The notes under the pieces: generated by a model | Database searches by the model: none | What the model was told of the DNA's origin: nothing | Seen by the model: only the letters and a program-made list of their open reading frames with translations | Position numbers and translations under genes: made by a program | Assembly (NCBI RefSeq): GCF_013364235.1 | Contig: NZ_CP054919.1 | Location: 4,884,087 to 4,948,086, forward strand | DNA: 64,000 bases | Source: Kitasatospora sp. NA04385 | GTDB lineage: Bacteria > Actinomycetota > Actinomycetes > Streptomycetales > Streptomycetaceae | Direction of reading: 5' to 3' | Shown: piece after piece, positions 42,206 to 51,740 of the stretch | How the letters are laid out: every line of letters starts with the position of its first letter | Numbering within the stretch: position 1 is the first letter of the stretch

Positions 42206-43840
42206 ATGCGTGGTGCCAGCCAGGCCAAGTGGGTTGTCGCAGCCGTCGCGGTCGCCCTCGCCGCTACCGCTTGCGGCAGTGGTGGCAGCTCTTCCGGCGG
42301 CAGCTCCAACGGCGCCGCCAACGCTCAGGGCACGTTCAGCTACCAGAGCACCGAGCCGCAGAACCCGCTCCAGCCGGCGAACGCCATGGAGGTCGGCGGC
42401 GGTCGCATCATCAAGACCCTGTTCAAGGGCCTGGTGGACTACGACCCCAGCAACGGCGAGCTCCGCAACCAGGTGGCCGACAAGATCGAGACCACCGACG
42501 CGCAGAACTACACCGTCACCCTGAAGTCGGGCTGGACCTTCCACGACGGCACCCCGGTGACCGCCAAGTCCTTCGTGGACGCCTGGAACTGGTCGGCCAA
42601 CACCAAGAACAACCAGATCAACTCGGACTGGTTCTCGGACATCCAGGGCTACGCCGACGTCCACCCGGACGAGGGCGACCCGACCGCCACCACCATGTCC
42701 GGCCTGAAGGTCGTCGACGACACCCACTTCACCATCGCGCTGACCGGCCCGGTCTCGTACTTCGAGTACAAGCTCGGCTACACCGCCTTCTCGCCGCTGC
42801 CCGAGGTCTTCTTCACCGACCCGGCCAAGTACGGCCAGTCGCCGATCGGCAACGGCCCCTACAAGTTCGTCTCGTGGGAGCACAACAAGGCCGTCACCGT
42901 CGCCGCCTACGACAAGTACGCGGGCATCGACAAGCCGAAGAACGGCGGCATCGTCTTCAAGAACTACTCGCAGGCCGAGGGCGCCTACAAGGACCTGGTC
43001 TCCGACAACCTGGACGTGCTGGACCAGGTCGACCCGAGCGACCTGGCCTCCTACAAGACCGACCTGGGCGACCGCGCCGTCGACCAGGCCCAGGGCGCCA
43101 TCCAGTCGATCTCCTTCTCGCTCTACGCGGACGACTGGAAGCCGGCCAACCTGGCCAAGGTTCGCCAGGGCCTGTCGATGGCGATCGACCGCGACACCAT
43201 CACCAAGACGGTGCTCAACGGCTCCCGCCAGCCCGCCAACTCCTGGGTCGCCCCGGGCGCCATGGGCTACAAGGACAACACCTGCGGCGAGTACTGCACG
43301 TACAACCCGGAGAAGGCCAAGCAGCTCGTCACCGAGGGCGGCGGCGTCCCCGGCAACAAGATCACCGTGCTGTACAACGCCGACGGCGGCCACAAGGAGT
43401 GGGTGGACGCGGTCTGCAACTCCATCCGCCAGGCCACCGGCGTCGAGTGCGTCGGCGACCCGAAGCCGGACTTCAAGTCCTCCCGCGACCTGATCAAGAA
43501 CAAGAAGGTCGACGGTCTGATGCGCACCGGCTGGGTGCAGGACTACCCGCTGAACGCCAACTTCCTGCGCGACGTGTACGGCACCGGCGCCGCGGCCAAC
43601 GACGCCGGCTACTCCAGCCCGGAGTTCGACAAGCTGGCCGCCGAGGCGGACAAGGCCACCTCGGTGAAGGAGACCGCGGACCTGTACCAGAAGGCCGAGG
43701 AGCAGCTGGCCAAGGACATGCCGGCCATCCCGCTCTGGTACTACAAGACCACCGCCGGTTACTCGAAGAACGTGCAGAACGTGAAGTACGACTCCTTCGG
43801 TGACCCGGTCTTCACCCAGGTCGAGGTCAAGCAGAAGTAA
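42206..43840 (+). CDS. Oligopeptide ABC transporter substrate-binding lipoprotein, operon 1
   Basis: A 544-residue family 5 solute-binding lipoprotein. The signal peptide MRGASQAKWVVAAVAVALAA ends in a TAC lipobox with Cys27, followed by a Gly/Ser tether. The body has the SBP_bac_5 order: NPLQPANAMEVGGGRIIKTL, then LKSGWTFHDGTPVTAKSFVD, and QGLSMAIDRDTITKTVLNGS. It captures oligopeptides outside the membrane for import. AGGAGG is 7 bases upstream of ATG 42206. A hairpin and 141 bases separate it from the permease genes. It is strongly similar to the binding protein at 48085. Confidence 0.94.
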   Translation: MRGASQAKWVVAAVAVALAATACGSGGSSSGGSSNGAANAQGTFSYQSTEPQNPLQPANAMEVGGGRIIKTLFKGLVDYDPSNGELRNQVADKIETTDAQNYTVTLKSGWTFHDGTPVTAKSFVDAWNWSANTKNNQINSDWFSDIQGYADVHPDEGDPTATTMSGLKVVDDTHFTIALTGPVSYFEYKLGYTAFSPLPEVFFTDPAKYGQSPIGNGPYKFVSWEHNKAVTVAAYDKYAGIDKPKNGGIVFKNYSQAEGAYKDLVSDNLDVLDQVDPSDLASYKTDLGDRAVDQAQGAIQSISFSLYADDWKPANLAKVRQGLSMAIDRDTITKTVLNGSRQPANSWVAPGAMGYKDNTCGEYCTYNPEKAKQLVTEGGGVPGNKITVLYNADGGHKEWVDAVCNSIRQATGVECVGDPKPDFKSSRDLIKNKKVDGLMRTGWVQDYPLNANFLRDVYGTGAAANDAGYSSPEFDKLAAEADKATSVKETADLYQKAEEQLAKDMPAIPLWYYKTTAGYSKNVQNVKYDSFGDPVFTQVEVKQK

Positions 43841-43870
43841 CCGAGCCGGCACCGCACGGCTCGAACAGAC

Positions 43871-43918
43871 ACGGCCGGTGCCGTGCACCGCCCCACCGGG
43901 CGGCCCGGCACCGGCCGT
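43871..43918 (+). terminator. Intercistronic stem-loop between binding protein and permease, operon 1
   Basis: ACGGCCGGTGCCG and its exact complement flank a 22-base loop. In the middle of an operon such a structure usually stabilises or partly terminates the upstream message so that the binding protein is made in excess. Confidence 0.7.
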
Positions 43919-43981
43919 TGTCACGTCCGGAACTCTGACACCGGGACTGACGGCACGTCAGAGCAGTCAATTGGAGGCACG

Positions 43982-44908
43982 ATGGGGCGCTACGTCGCGA
44001 GGCGACTGCTCCAGATGATCCCGGTGTTCCTGGGCACGGTCACGATCATCTTCTTCATGACCCGCATGCTGCCCGGTGACCCCGCGGCCGCGATGTGGGG
44101 CGACAAGGCCGCCGACCCGGCCCAGCTCGCCGCGTTCAAGCACGACATGGGACTCGACGTCTCCAAGTGGCAGCAGTACCTCAACTACATGGGGGACCTG
44201 TTCACCGGCGACTTCGGCAAGACCATGAACGGCCGCAAGGTCATCGACGTGATCGGTGAGGCCCTCCCGGTCACCATCCGGCTCGCGCTGCTGGCCTTCG
44301 TCTTCGAGCTGGTCGTCGGCATCGGCATCGGCCTGCTGGCCGGCCTGCGCCGCGGCAAGGCGTTCGACAAGTCGACGCTGGTGCTGACCCTGCTGCTGAT
44401 CTCGATCCCGGTCCCGGTGCTCGGCTTCATCTTCCAGAACGTCTTCGCGATCCAGCTCGGCTGGGTCACCCCGACGGTGCAGAGCTCCACCAACCTGGGC
44501 CAGCTGATCCTGCCCGCCGTCGTGCTCGGCTCGATCTCGCTCGCGTACGTCGCCCGCCTCACCCGGACCTCCATCGCGGAGAACCTGAAGGCCGACTACA
44601 TGCGCACCGCGGTCGCCAAGGGCCTGCCCAAGCGCAAGGTGATCGGCACCCACCTGCTGCGCAACTCGATGATCCCGGTGGTCACCTTCCTGGGCACCGA
44701 CCTGGGCGCCCTGATGGGCGGCGCGATCGTCACCGAGGGCATCTTCAACGTCCAGGGCGTCGGCAACTCGCTGTACCACGCCATCGGCCGCAGCGAGGGT
44801 GCGACCGTCTCCGGCTTCGTCGTGGTGCTGGTGCTGGTCTTCCTCTTCGCCAGCCTGCTCGTCGACCTGCTCTACGCGGTCCTGGACCCGAGGATCCGGT
44901 ATGCCTGA
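43982..44908 (+). CDS. Oligopeptide ABC transporter permease (DppB/OppB type), operon 1
   Basis: A 308-residue inner-membrane permease with about six helices. MGRYVARRLLQMIPVFLGTV and FMTRMLPGDPAAAMWGDKAA form the typical OppB N-terminus. The cytoplasmic coupling (EAA) loop is DYMRTAVAKGLPKRKVIGTH, and LGALMGGAIVTEGIFNVQGV precedes the last helices. The ATG at 43982 follows TTGGAGGCACG. It overlaps the next permease gene by 8 bases and will pair with it. Confidence 0.94.
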   Translation: MGRYVARRLLQMIPVFLGTVTIIFFMTRMLPGDPAAAMWGDKAADPAQLAAFKHDMGLDVSKWQQYLNYMGDLFTGDFGKTMNGRKVIDVIGEALPVTIRLALLAFVFELVVGIGIGLLAGLRRGKAFDKSTLVLTLLLISIPVPVLGFIFQNVFAIQLGWVTPTVQSSTNLGQLILPAVVLGSISLAYVARLTRTSIAENLKADYMRTAVAKGLPKRKVIGTHLLRNSMIPVVTFLGTDLGALMGGAIVTEGIFNVQGVGNSLYHAIGRSEGATVSGFVVVLVLVFLFASLLVDLLYAVLDPRIRYA

Positions 44909-45851
44909 CCTGATCGAGAAGAACGCCCCCGCCGGGGACGGCGAGACCCCCGCCGAGCGGGTCGTCGTTCCCGCGGTGAAGACCGAGAAGCCCCGCAGCC
45001 TCGGCCTGGACGCCTGGCACGACCTGCGCAAGCGCCCGGTCTTCATCATCTCCGCGGTGCTGATCGTCCTGCTGGTGCTGTTCGCGATCGCCCCCGGCCT
45101 GTTCACCTCGGTGGACCCGCGGGCCGGCGACCTGAGCAAGCACTACCTGGGCAAGCCGAGCTACCTGCACTTCTTCCAGGCCGACTGGTTCGGCTACGAC
45201 GGCCAGGGCCGCTCCATCTACGCCCGGATGATCTACGGCGCCCGCGCCTCGGTGATCGTCGGCATCTGCGTCACCGCCGGCGTCACCCTGCTGGGCGGCC
45301 TGCTGGGCATGGTGGCCGGCTACTACGGCGGCTGGGTCGACACGATCGTCTCCCGCTTCACCGACATGGTGTTCGGCATCCCGCTGCTGCTCGGCGCGCT
45401 GGTCATCCTGAACGCCTTCCAGGTCCGCACGGTCTGGTCGGTGGTCTTCGCGCTGGTCATCCTCGGCTGGACGCAGATGACCCGCGTGATGCGCGGCTCG
45501 GTGATCACGGTCAAGCAGTCCGACTACGTGACCGCGGCCAAGGCGCTCGGCGCCGGCACCGGCCGGATCATGGTCAAGCACATCCTGCCGAACGCGATCG
45601 CCCCGGTGATCGTGGTCGCCACCATCGCGCTGGGCGGCTACATCGCCGCCGAGGCCACGCTGAGCTTCCTCGGCATCGGCCTGCAGGACCCGACCATCTC
45701 CTGGGGCATCGACATCAACTCGGCCCAGAAGGTGATCCGGCAGGCGCCGTTCGTGCTGTTCTTCCCGGCCGGCATGCTCTCCGTCACCGTGCTGGCGTTC
45801 ATCATGCTCGGCGACGCCGTGCGTGACGCCCTCGACCCGAAGCTGCGCTGA
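44901..45851 (+). CDS. Oligopeptide ABC transporter permease (DppC/OppC type), operon 1
   Basis: A 316-residue permease with an extended hydrophilic N-terminus (~40 residues) and about six helices. GYDGQGRSIYARMIYGARAS is the OppC signature, YVTAAKALGAGTGRIMVKHI the coupling loop, and FIMLGDAVRDALDPKLR the usual ending. Translation starts at ATG 44901 inside the previous gene's last codons. It forms the channel with the upstream permease. Confidence 0.94.
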   Translation: MPDLIEKNAPAGDGETPAERVVVPAVKTEKPRSLGLDAWHDLRKRPVFIISAVLIVLLVLFAIAPGLFTSVDPRAGDLSKHYLGKPSYLHFFQADWFGYDGQGRSIYARMIYGARASVIVGICVTAGVTLLGGLLGMVAGYYGGWVDTIVSRFTDMVFGIPLLLGALVILNAFQVRTVWSVVFALVILGWTQMTRVMRGSVITVKQSDYVTAAKALGAGTGRIMVKHILPNAIAPVIVVATIALGGYIAAEATLSFLGIGLQDPTISWGIDINSAQKVIRQAPFVLFFPAGMLSVTVLAFIMLGDAVRDALDPKLR

Positions 45852-45868
45852 GAGAGGCGGCCCGCATC

Positions 45869-46921
45869 ATGACCACCGCACTTGAGAAGACCACCCCGGC
45901 GAAGGACCGCCCGACCCCGGGCACTCCGCTGCTCGAAGTCCGCGACCTGCACGTCGAGTTCAAGACCCGGGACGGCGTCGCCAAGGCCGTCAACGGCGTC
46001 AACTACTCGGTCGCCGCCGGTGAGACGCTGGCCGTGCTCGGCGAGTCCGGCTCCGGCAAGTCCGTCACCGCGCAGACCATCATGGGCATCCTCGACATGC
46101 CGCCCGGCCGGATCACCTCCGGGGAGATCCTGTTCCGCGGCCAGGACATGCTGAAGATGTCGGGCGAGGAGCGCCGGAAGATCCGCGGCCGCAAGATCGC
46201 GATGATCTTCCAGGACGCGCTGTCCTCGCTCAACCCGGTGCTCTCCGTCGGCTACCAGCTCGGCGAGATGTTCCGGGTGCACGAGGGCGCCTCCAAGAAG
46301 GAGGCCAAGGCCAAGGCGATCGAGCTGATGGACCGGGTCCGCATCCCGGCCGCCAAGGAGCGGGTCAACGACTACCCGCACCAGTTCTCCGGCGGCATGC
46401 GCCAGCGCATCATGATCGCGATGGCGCTGGCCCTGGAGCCGGACCTGATCATCGCGGACGAGCCGACCACCGCGCTGGACGTCACCGTCCAGGCCCAGGT
46501 GATGGACCTGCTCGCCGAGCTCCAGGCCGAGTACCACATGGGCCTGATCCTGATCACCCACGACCTCGGCGTGGTCGCCGACGTCGCGGACAAGATCGCC
46601 GTCATGTACGCGGGCCGGATCGTCGAGACCGCCCCCGTGCACGACCTGTACGCCAACCCCGCCCACCCCTACACCGAGGGCCTGCTCCGGTCGATCCCGC
46701 GACTGGACCAGAAGGGCGAGGAGCTGTACGCGATCAAGGGCCTGCCGCCCAACCTCTACAAGGTCCCGGCCGGCTGCGCGTTCAACCCGCGCTGCGACGC
46801 CGCCACCGACCTGTGCCGCACCGAGAGCCCCGCCCTGCACCAGGTCACCGACCGGGACGGCGCCGAGCTCGCCGGGCGCAAGAGCGCCTGCCACTTCTGG
46901 AAGGAGACCCTCCATGGCTGA
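45869..46921 (+). CDS. Oligopeptide ABC transporter ATPase (DppD/OppD type), operon 1
   Basis: A 350-residue ATPase with Walker A GESGSGKS, signature FSGGMRQR, Walker B LIIADEPTTALD and H-loop ITHDLGVV. The C-terminal oligopeptide extension carries the Cys cluster GCAFNPRCDAATDLC. Bases 46309-46632 appear identical to 52178-52501 in the second operon, including all third codon positions, whereas flanking parts differ. The gene overlaps its partner ATPase by 8 bases. It powers uptake at the cytoplasmic face. Confidence 0.95.
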   Translation: MTTALEKTTPAKDRPTPGTPLLEVRDLHVEFKTRDGVAKAVNGVNYSVAAGETLAVLGESGSGKSVTAQTIMGILDMPPGRITSGEILFRGQDMLKMSGEERRKIRGRKIAMIFQDALSSLNPVLSVGYQLGEMFRVHEGASKKEAKAKAIELMDRVRIPAAKERVNDYPHQFSGGMRQRIMIAMALALEPDLIIADEPTTALDVTVQAQVMDLLAELQAEYHMGLILITHDLGVVADVADKIAVMYAGRIVETAPVHDLYANPAHPYTEGLLRSIPRLDQKGEELYAIKGLPPNLYKVPAGCAFNPRCDAATDLCRTESPALHQVTDRDGAELAGRKSACHFWKETLHG

Positions 46922-47933
46922 GCCCATCCTGGAGGTCCGCGACCTGGTCAAGCACTACCCGCTGACCCAGGGCGTGCTGTTCAAGAAGCAGGTCGGTGCG
47001 GTCAAGGCCGTCGACGGCATCTCCTTCACCCTCCGCAAGGGCGAGACGCTCGGCATCGTCGGCGAGTCCGGCTGCGGCAAGTCCACCCTGGCCAAGGTCC
47101 TGATGAACCTGGAGCGGGCGACCGCCGGCCAGGTCCTCTACAAGGGCGAGGACATCTCCCGGCTGTCCGGCTCCGCGCTGAAGGCGGTGCGCCGCAACAT
47201 CCAGATGGTGTTCCAGGACCCGTACACCTCGCTGAACCCGCGCATGACGGTCGGCGACATCATCGGCGAGCCGTACGAGATCCACCCCGAGGTGGCGCCG
47301 AAGGGCGACCGCCGCAAGGCGGTGCAGGACCTGCTGGACGTGGTCGGGCTCAACCCGGAGTACATCAACCGGTACCCGCACCAGTTCTCCGGCGGCCAGC
47401 GCCAGCGGATCGGCATCGCCCGCGGCCTGGCGCTCAAGCCCGAGGTGATCATCTGCGACGAGCCGGTCTCCGCGCTCGACGTGTCGGTGCAGGCCCAGGT
47501 GATCAACCTGCTGGAGCAGCTCCAGCAGGACTTCGAGCTCTCCTACATGTTCATCGCCCACGACCTCTCCATCGTCCGGCACATCTCCGACCGGGTCGGC
47601 GTGATGTACCTGGGCAAGATGGTCGAGATCGGCACCGACCTGGAGATCTACGACCACGCCACCCACCCGTACACCCAGGCGCTGCTGTCCGCGGTGCCGG
47701 TGCCGGACCCGAGCGACCGGGAGAACCGGGAGCGGATCATCCTCTCCGGGGACATCCCCTCGCCGGCCAACCCGCCGTCCGGGTGCCGCTTCCGCACCCG
47801 GTGCTGGAAGGCGGAGGAGCGCTGCTCCACCGAGGTGCCGCTGCTGGCCGTCCCCGAGCTGCCGGCCGGCGGGGCCCGGCACGAGTCGGCCTGCCACTTC
47901 GCGGCCGAGCGGGAGTCCGCCGCGGCGGCGTGA
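46914..47933 (+). CDS. Oligopeptide ABC transporter ATPase (DppF/OppF type), operon 1
   Basis: A 339-residue ATPase with Walker A GESGCGKS, signature FSGGQRQR, Walker B VIICDEPVSALD and the OppF C-terminal motif GCRFRTRCWKAEERC. It starts at ATG 46914 inside the OppD gene. It would form the heterodimeric motor with OppD. About 330 bases around the signature motif differ from the second operon's copy at only one or two positions. A perfect 17-bp terminator follows. Confidence 0.95.
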   Translation: MAEPILEVRDLVKHYPLTQGVLFKKQVGAVKAVDGISFTLRKGETLGIVGESGCGKSTLAKVLMNLERATAGQVLYKGEDISRLSGSALKAVRRNIQMVFQDPYTSLNPRMTVGDIIGEPYEIHPEVAPKGDRRKAVQDLLDVVGLNPEYINRYPHQFSGGQRQRIGIARGLALKPEVIICDEPVSALDVSVQAQVINLLEQLQQDFELSYMFIAHDLSIVRHISDRVGVMYLGKMVEIGTDLEIYDHATHPYTQALLSAVPVPDPSDRENRERIILSGDIPSPANPPSGCRFRTRCWKAEERCSTEVPLLAVPELPAGGARHESACHFAAERESAAAA

Positions 47934-47947
47934 CACCGCCGAGCAGC

Positions 47948-47988
47948 GCCGAAGGGGCACCGGGAGACACGCCCGGTGCCCCTTCGGC
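47948..47988 (+). terminator. Terminator of opp operon 1, perfect 17-bp stem
   Basis: The arm GCCGAAGGGGCACCGGG (47948-47964) pairs exactly with 47972-47988 across a seven-base loop, 15 bases after the last ATPase stop. Confidence 0.9.
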
Positions 47989-48084
47989 GTGCCTCCCCCG
48001 TCCGGCCCTACTGCGGTCGCGTCGCAACTGCGCGGCCCTTCTCATGAGGTGAGATGCGTCATACACCCCTGAGGAGGAAGCTCC

Positions 48085-49707
48085 ATGCCTGCAGGCACCC
48101 GTGTGCGCTGGGCCGTTGTCAGTGCGACGTCCGTGGCCCTGGTGGCCACGGGTTGCGGCAGCAGCGGCGGCTCCGGTGGCGGTTCGTCCGACGCCAGCAA
48201 GACCTTCACCTACCAGAGCAGTGAGCCGCAGAACCCGCTGCAGCCGGCCAACGCCAACGAGACCGGCGGCGGACGCATCGTGCAGAACCTGTTCAAGGGC
48301 CTGGCCGACTACGACCCGTCCAACGGCAAGCTGCGGATGCAGGTCGCGGACTCCATCGACACCAGCGACGCGCAGACCTACAACGTCACGCTGAAGTCGG
48401 GCTGGACCTTCCACGACGGCACGCCGGTGACCTCGCAGAGCTTCGTGGACGCCTGGAACTGGGCGGCCAACGTCGGCAACAACCAGATCAACAGCTCCTG
48501 GTTCGGCGACATCGAGGGCTACAAGGACGTCCACCCGGAGAACGGCTCGCCGACCACCGACAAGATGTCCGGCCTGACCGTCCAGGACGACACCCACTTC
48601 ACCATCAAGCTGTACAACAAGGTCTCGTACTTCCCGTACAAGCTGGGGTACGTGGCCTTCTCGCCGCTCCCGCAGGGGTTCTTCAAGGACCCGGCGGGCT
48701 ACGGGCAGAAGCCGGTGGGCAACGGGCCGTACGAGTTCGTCAGCTGGGACCACAACTCGCAGGTGGTCACCAAGACGTTCGCCAACTACCAGGGCGTGGA
48801 CAAGCCGAAGAACGGCGGCGTCGTCTTCAAGATGTACACCACCGCCGAGGCCGCCTACGCCGACCTGCAGTCGAACAACCTGGACGTGATCGACCAGGTG
48901 CCGCCGTCGGCGCTGGCGAACTACAAGAACGACCTGGGCGACCGGGCGATCGACGCCCCGCAGGGCGCGATCCAGAACGTCGGCTTCACCCTGTACCAGT
49001 CCGACTGGCAGGGCCAGGACAAGGCCAAGGTCCGGCAGGGCCTGTCGATGGCGATCGACCGGGACACCATCACCAAGACGGTGCTCCAGGGCTCGCGCAA
49101 GGCGGCCACCGCCTGGGTCGCCGAGGGCGTCGAGGGCTACAAGTCCGGCACCTGCGGGGACTTCTGCACGTACAACCCGGACAAGGCGAAGCAGCTGATC
49201 CAGGAGGGCGGCGGCGTCCCCGGCAACGCGGTCAAGATCACGTACAACGCGGACGGCGGCCACAAGGAGTGGGTCGACGCGGTCTGCAACTCGATCCGGC
49301 AGGCCACCGGGGTGAACTGCAGCGGCGACCCGAAGACCGACTTCAAGACCGCCCGCGCGGCGATCACCGGGCACCAGATCGACGGCATGTTCCGCACCGG
49401 CTGGGTGCAGGACTACCCGCTGAACGCCAACTTCCTGGCGGACGTCTACCGCACCGGCGCGGCCTCGAACGACACCGGATACTCCAGCCCGGAGTTCGAC
49501 AAGCTCTCCACCGAGGCCGACCAGGCCGCCTCCATCCAGGACACCGCGACCGGCTACCAGAAGGCCGAGGAGCAGCTGGCGCTCGACATGCCGGCCATCC
49601 CGCTCTGGTACTACCGGACCAACTCCGGCTACTCCACCAACGTCCAGAACGTCACGTTCGACTCCTTCGGCAACCCGGCCTGGACCCAGGTCGAGGTCAA
49701 GGGCTGA
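48085..49707 (+). CDS. Oligopeptide ABC transporter substrate-binding lipoprotein, operon 2
   Basis: A 540-residue family 5 binding lipoprotein with signal peptide MPAGTRVRWAVVSATSVALV and lipobox ATGC at about Cys24, then a Gly/Ser tether. The mature part parallels the 42206 protein throughout (NPLQPANANETGGGRIVQNL, TAWVAEGVEGYKSGTCGDFC) but with many substitutions in ligand-facing loops, so ligand preference may differ. GAGGAGGAAG precedes ATG 48085. It is the first gene of the second tandem operon, followed by a hairpin. Confidence 0.94.
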   Translation: MPAGTRVRWAVVSATSVALVATGCGSSGGSGGGSSDASKTFTYQSSEPQNPLQPANANETGGGRIVQNLFKGLADYDPSNGKLRMQVADSIDTSDAQTYNVTLKSGWTFHDGTPVTSQSFVDAWNWAANVGNNQINSSWFGDIEGYKDVHPENGSPTTDKMSGLTVQDDTHFTIKLYNKVSYFPYKLGYVAFSPLPQGFFKDPAGYGQKPVGNGPYEFVSWDHNSQVVTKTFANYQGVDKPKNGGVVFKMYTTAEAAYADLQSNNLDVIDQVPPSALANYKNDLGDRAIDAPQGAIQNVGFTLYQSDWQGQDKAKVRQGLSMAIDRDTITKTVLQGSRKAATAWVAEGVEGYKSGTCGDFCTYNPDKAKQLIQEGGGVPGNAVKITYNADGGHKEWVDAVCNSIRQATGVNCSGDPKTDFKTARAAITGHQIDGMFRTGWVQDYPLNANFLADVYRTGAASNDTGYSSPEFDKLSTEADQAASIQDTATGYQKAEEQLALDMPAIPLWYYRTNSGYSTNVQNVTFDSFGNPAWTQVEVKG

Positions 49708-49722
49708 CCGTGCCAGGCGCCG

Positions 49723-49752
49723 GCCCCGTCCTCCCCGCACGGAGGGCGGGGC
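49723..49752 (+). terminator. Intercistronic stem-loop after the binding protein, operon 2
   Basis: GCCCCGTCCTCC pairs with GGAGGGCGGGGC (one T-G wobble) over a six-base loop, 15 bases after the binding-protein stop. Its position matches the hairpins of operons 1 and 3. Confidence 0.7.
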
Positions 49753-49789
49753 TCCGGTACTACGTCACCCCTTCGGAGGGAGGGCTCCC

Positions 49790-50716
49790 ATGGGCCACTA
49801 CGTGCTACGCCGCGTGCTCCAGATGATCCCGGTGTTCTTCGGGGCCACGCTGCTGATCTTCCTGATGGTGTACAGCCTGCCCGGCGACCCGATCGCCGCG
49901 ATGTTCGGCGACAAGGCGGCCGACCCGGCGCAGGTGGCCAGCCTGCGGCACAAGTACTACCTCGACCAGCCGCTGTGGAAGCAGTACCTGCACTACATGA
50001 ACAACATCTTCCACCTGGACTTCGGCACCAGCTTCACCGGCCGCCCGGTCTCGGAGATCATGGCGGACGCCTTCCCGGTGACCATCCGGCTGGCCCTGGT
50101 CGCCTTCTTCTTCGAGATCTTCATCGGCCTGCCGCTGGGCCTGATCGCGGGCCTCTACCGCGGCAGCGTCGCCGACACCCTGGTGCTGGTGCTCACCCTG
50201 ATCGTCATCTCGATCCCGGTGTTCGTGCTCGGCTACATCGCACAGACGATCTTCGCGATCAACCTGGGCTGGGTGACGGCGACCGTCCAGGACTCCACGG
50301 ACATCAGCCAGTTGATCCTGCCGGGCCTGGTGCTGGCGTCCCTCTCGCTGGCGTACGTGGCCCGGCTCACCCGCACCTCGATCGGCGAGAACCTGCGCGC
50401 CGACTACATGCGCACCGCGGTCGCCAAGGGCCTGCCCCGGCACACCATCATCGGACGGCACCTGCTGCGCAACTCGCTGATCCCGGTGGTGACCTTCCTG
50501 GGCACCGACCTGGGCGCCCTGATGGGCGGCGCGATCGTCACCGAGGGCATCTTCAACATCGCCGGCGTCGGCAACGTCCTCTACAAGGCGATCAACCAGA
50601 AGGAAGGCCCGACGGTGGTCGGCATCGTCACCGTGCTGGTGCTGGTGTACCTGGTCGCGAGCCTGGTCGTCGACCTGCTGTACGCCGTCCTGGACCCGAG
50701 GATCCGCTATGCCTGA
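49790..50716 (+). CDS. Oligopeptide ABC transporter permease (DppB/OppB type), operon 2
   Basis: A 308-residue permease of the same length as its operon 1 counterpart. MGHYVLRRVLQMIPVFFGAT opens it, and DYMRTAVAKGLPRHTIIGRH is the coupling loop. The membrane helices have diverged more than the coupling loop, as expected when the partner ATPases are nearly interchangeable. The ATG at 49790 follows GGAGGGAGGGCTCCC. It overlaps the next gene by 8 bases. Confidence 0.94.
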   Translation: MGHYVLRRVLQMIPVFFGATLLIFLMVYSLPGDPIAAMFGDKAADPAQVASLRHKYYLDQPLWKQYLHYMNNIFHLDFGTSFTGRPVSEIMADAFPVTIRLALVAFFFEIFIGLPLGLIAGLYRGSVADTLVLVLTLIVISIPVFVLGYIAQTIFAINLGWVTATVQDSTDISQLILPGLVLASLSLAYVARLTRTSIGENLRADYMRTAVAKGLPRHTIIGRHLLRNSLIPVVTFLGTDLGALMGGAIVTEGIFNIAGVGNVLYKAINQKEGPTVVGIVTVLVLVYLVASLVVDLLYAVLDPRIRYA

Positions 50717-51722
50717 GCGCAACGAGGACATCCCCGACGACAACGACCCGCTGCGCAACATCCAGCCCACCGACAGCGACCACCTGGACTACGTGGGCCA
50801 GCAGGGCCTGGCCGTCGAGCAGGAGACGCTGATCGAGCCCGACCCGGCCAAGCGGGAGCAGGCCCGCAGCCTGTGGGGCGACGCCTGGCGGGACCTGCGC
50901 AAGCGGCCCACCTTCATCATCTCGACGCTGCTGATCATTCTGCTGATCGTGATCGCGATCTGGCCCGGCCTGTTCACCAATGCCGACCCGCGGGCCGCCA
51001 ACCTGACCCAGGACTACCTGCGCAAGCCCGACTACACCGACTTCTTCGGGGCCGGCTGGTTCGGCTACGACGGCCAGGGCCGCTCCATCTACGCCCGGGT
51101 GCTGTACGGCGCGCGGGCCTCCATCACGGTCGGCATCTGCGTCACCCTGGCCGTCACCGTGCTGGGCGGGCTGGCCGGGATGACCGCCGGGTACTTCGGC
51201 GGCTGGACCGACTCGGTGATCTCCCGGATCATCGACATCTTCTTCGGCATCCCGCTGCTGCTCGGCGCCCTGGTGCTGCTGAACGCGTTCTCCACGCGCA
51301 CCGTGTGGTCGGTGGTGATCGCGCTGGCCTTCCTCGGCTGGACGCAGCTGGCCCGCGTGATGCGCGGCTCGGTGATCACGGTCAAGCAGTCCGACTACGT
51401 GGTCGCCGGGCGGGCGCTCGGCGCCGGCACCGGGCGGCTGATGTTCCGCCACATCCTGCCCAACGCGGTGGCCCCGGTGATCGTGGTCGCCACCATCGCG
51501 CTCGGCGGCTACATCACCGCCGAGGCCACGCTGAGCTTCCTCGGCATCGGCCTGCAGGACCCGACCATCTCCTGGGGCGTGGACATCTCCTCCGCGCAGA
51601 AGGTGATCCGGCAGGCGCCGTTCGCCCTGTTCTTCCCGGCCGCCGCGCTCTCCGTCACCGTGCTGGCCTTCATCATGCTGGGCGACGCGGTGCGCGACGC
51701 CCTCGATCCGAAGCTGCGCTGA
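50709..51722 (+). CDS. Oligopeptide ABC transporter permease (DppC/OppC type), operon 2
   Basis: A 337-residue permease with a longer acidic N-terminal extension (~65 residues, ERNEDIPDDNDPLRNIQPTD) than the operon 1 copy. GYDGQGRSIYARVLYGARAS and YVVAGRALGAGTGRLMFRHI are the OppC signature and coupling loop. The protein ends DAVRDALDPKLR like its paralogue. The N-terminal extension is the main difference and faces the cytoplasm. Confidence 0.94.
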   Translation: MPERNEDIPDDNDPLRNIQPTDSDHLDYVGQQGLAVEQETLIEPDPAKREQARSLWGDAWRDLRKRPTFIISTLLIILLIVIAIWPGLFTNADPRAANLTQDYLRKPDYTDFFGAGWFGYDGQGRSIYARVLYGARASITVGICVTLAVTVLGGLAGMTAGYFGGWTDSVISRIIDIFFGIPLLLGALVLLNAFSTRTVWSVVIALAFLGWTQLARVMRGSVITVKQSDYVVAGRALGAGTGRLMFRHILPNAVAPVIVVATIALGGYITAEATLSFLGIGLQDPTISWGVDISSAQKVIRQAPFALFFPAAALSVTVLAFIMLGDAVRDALDPKLR

Positions 51723-51740
51723 GCGAAGGGGAGAAGGCAC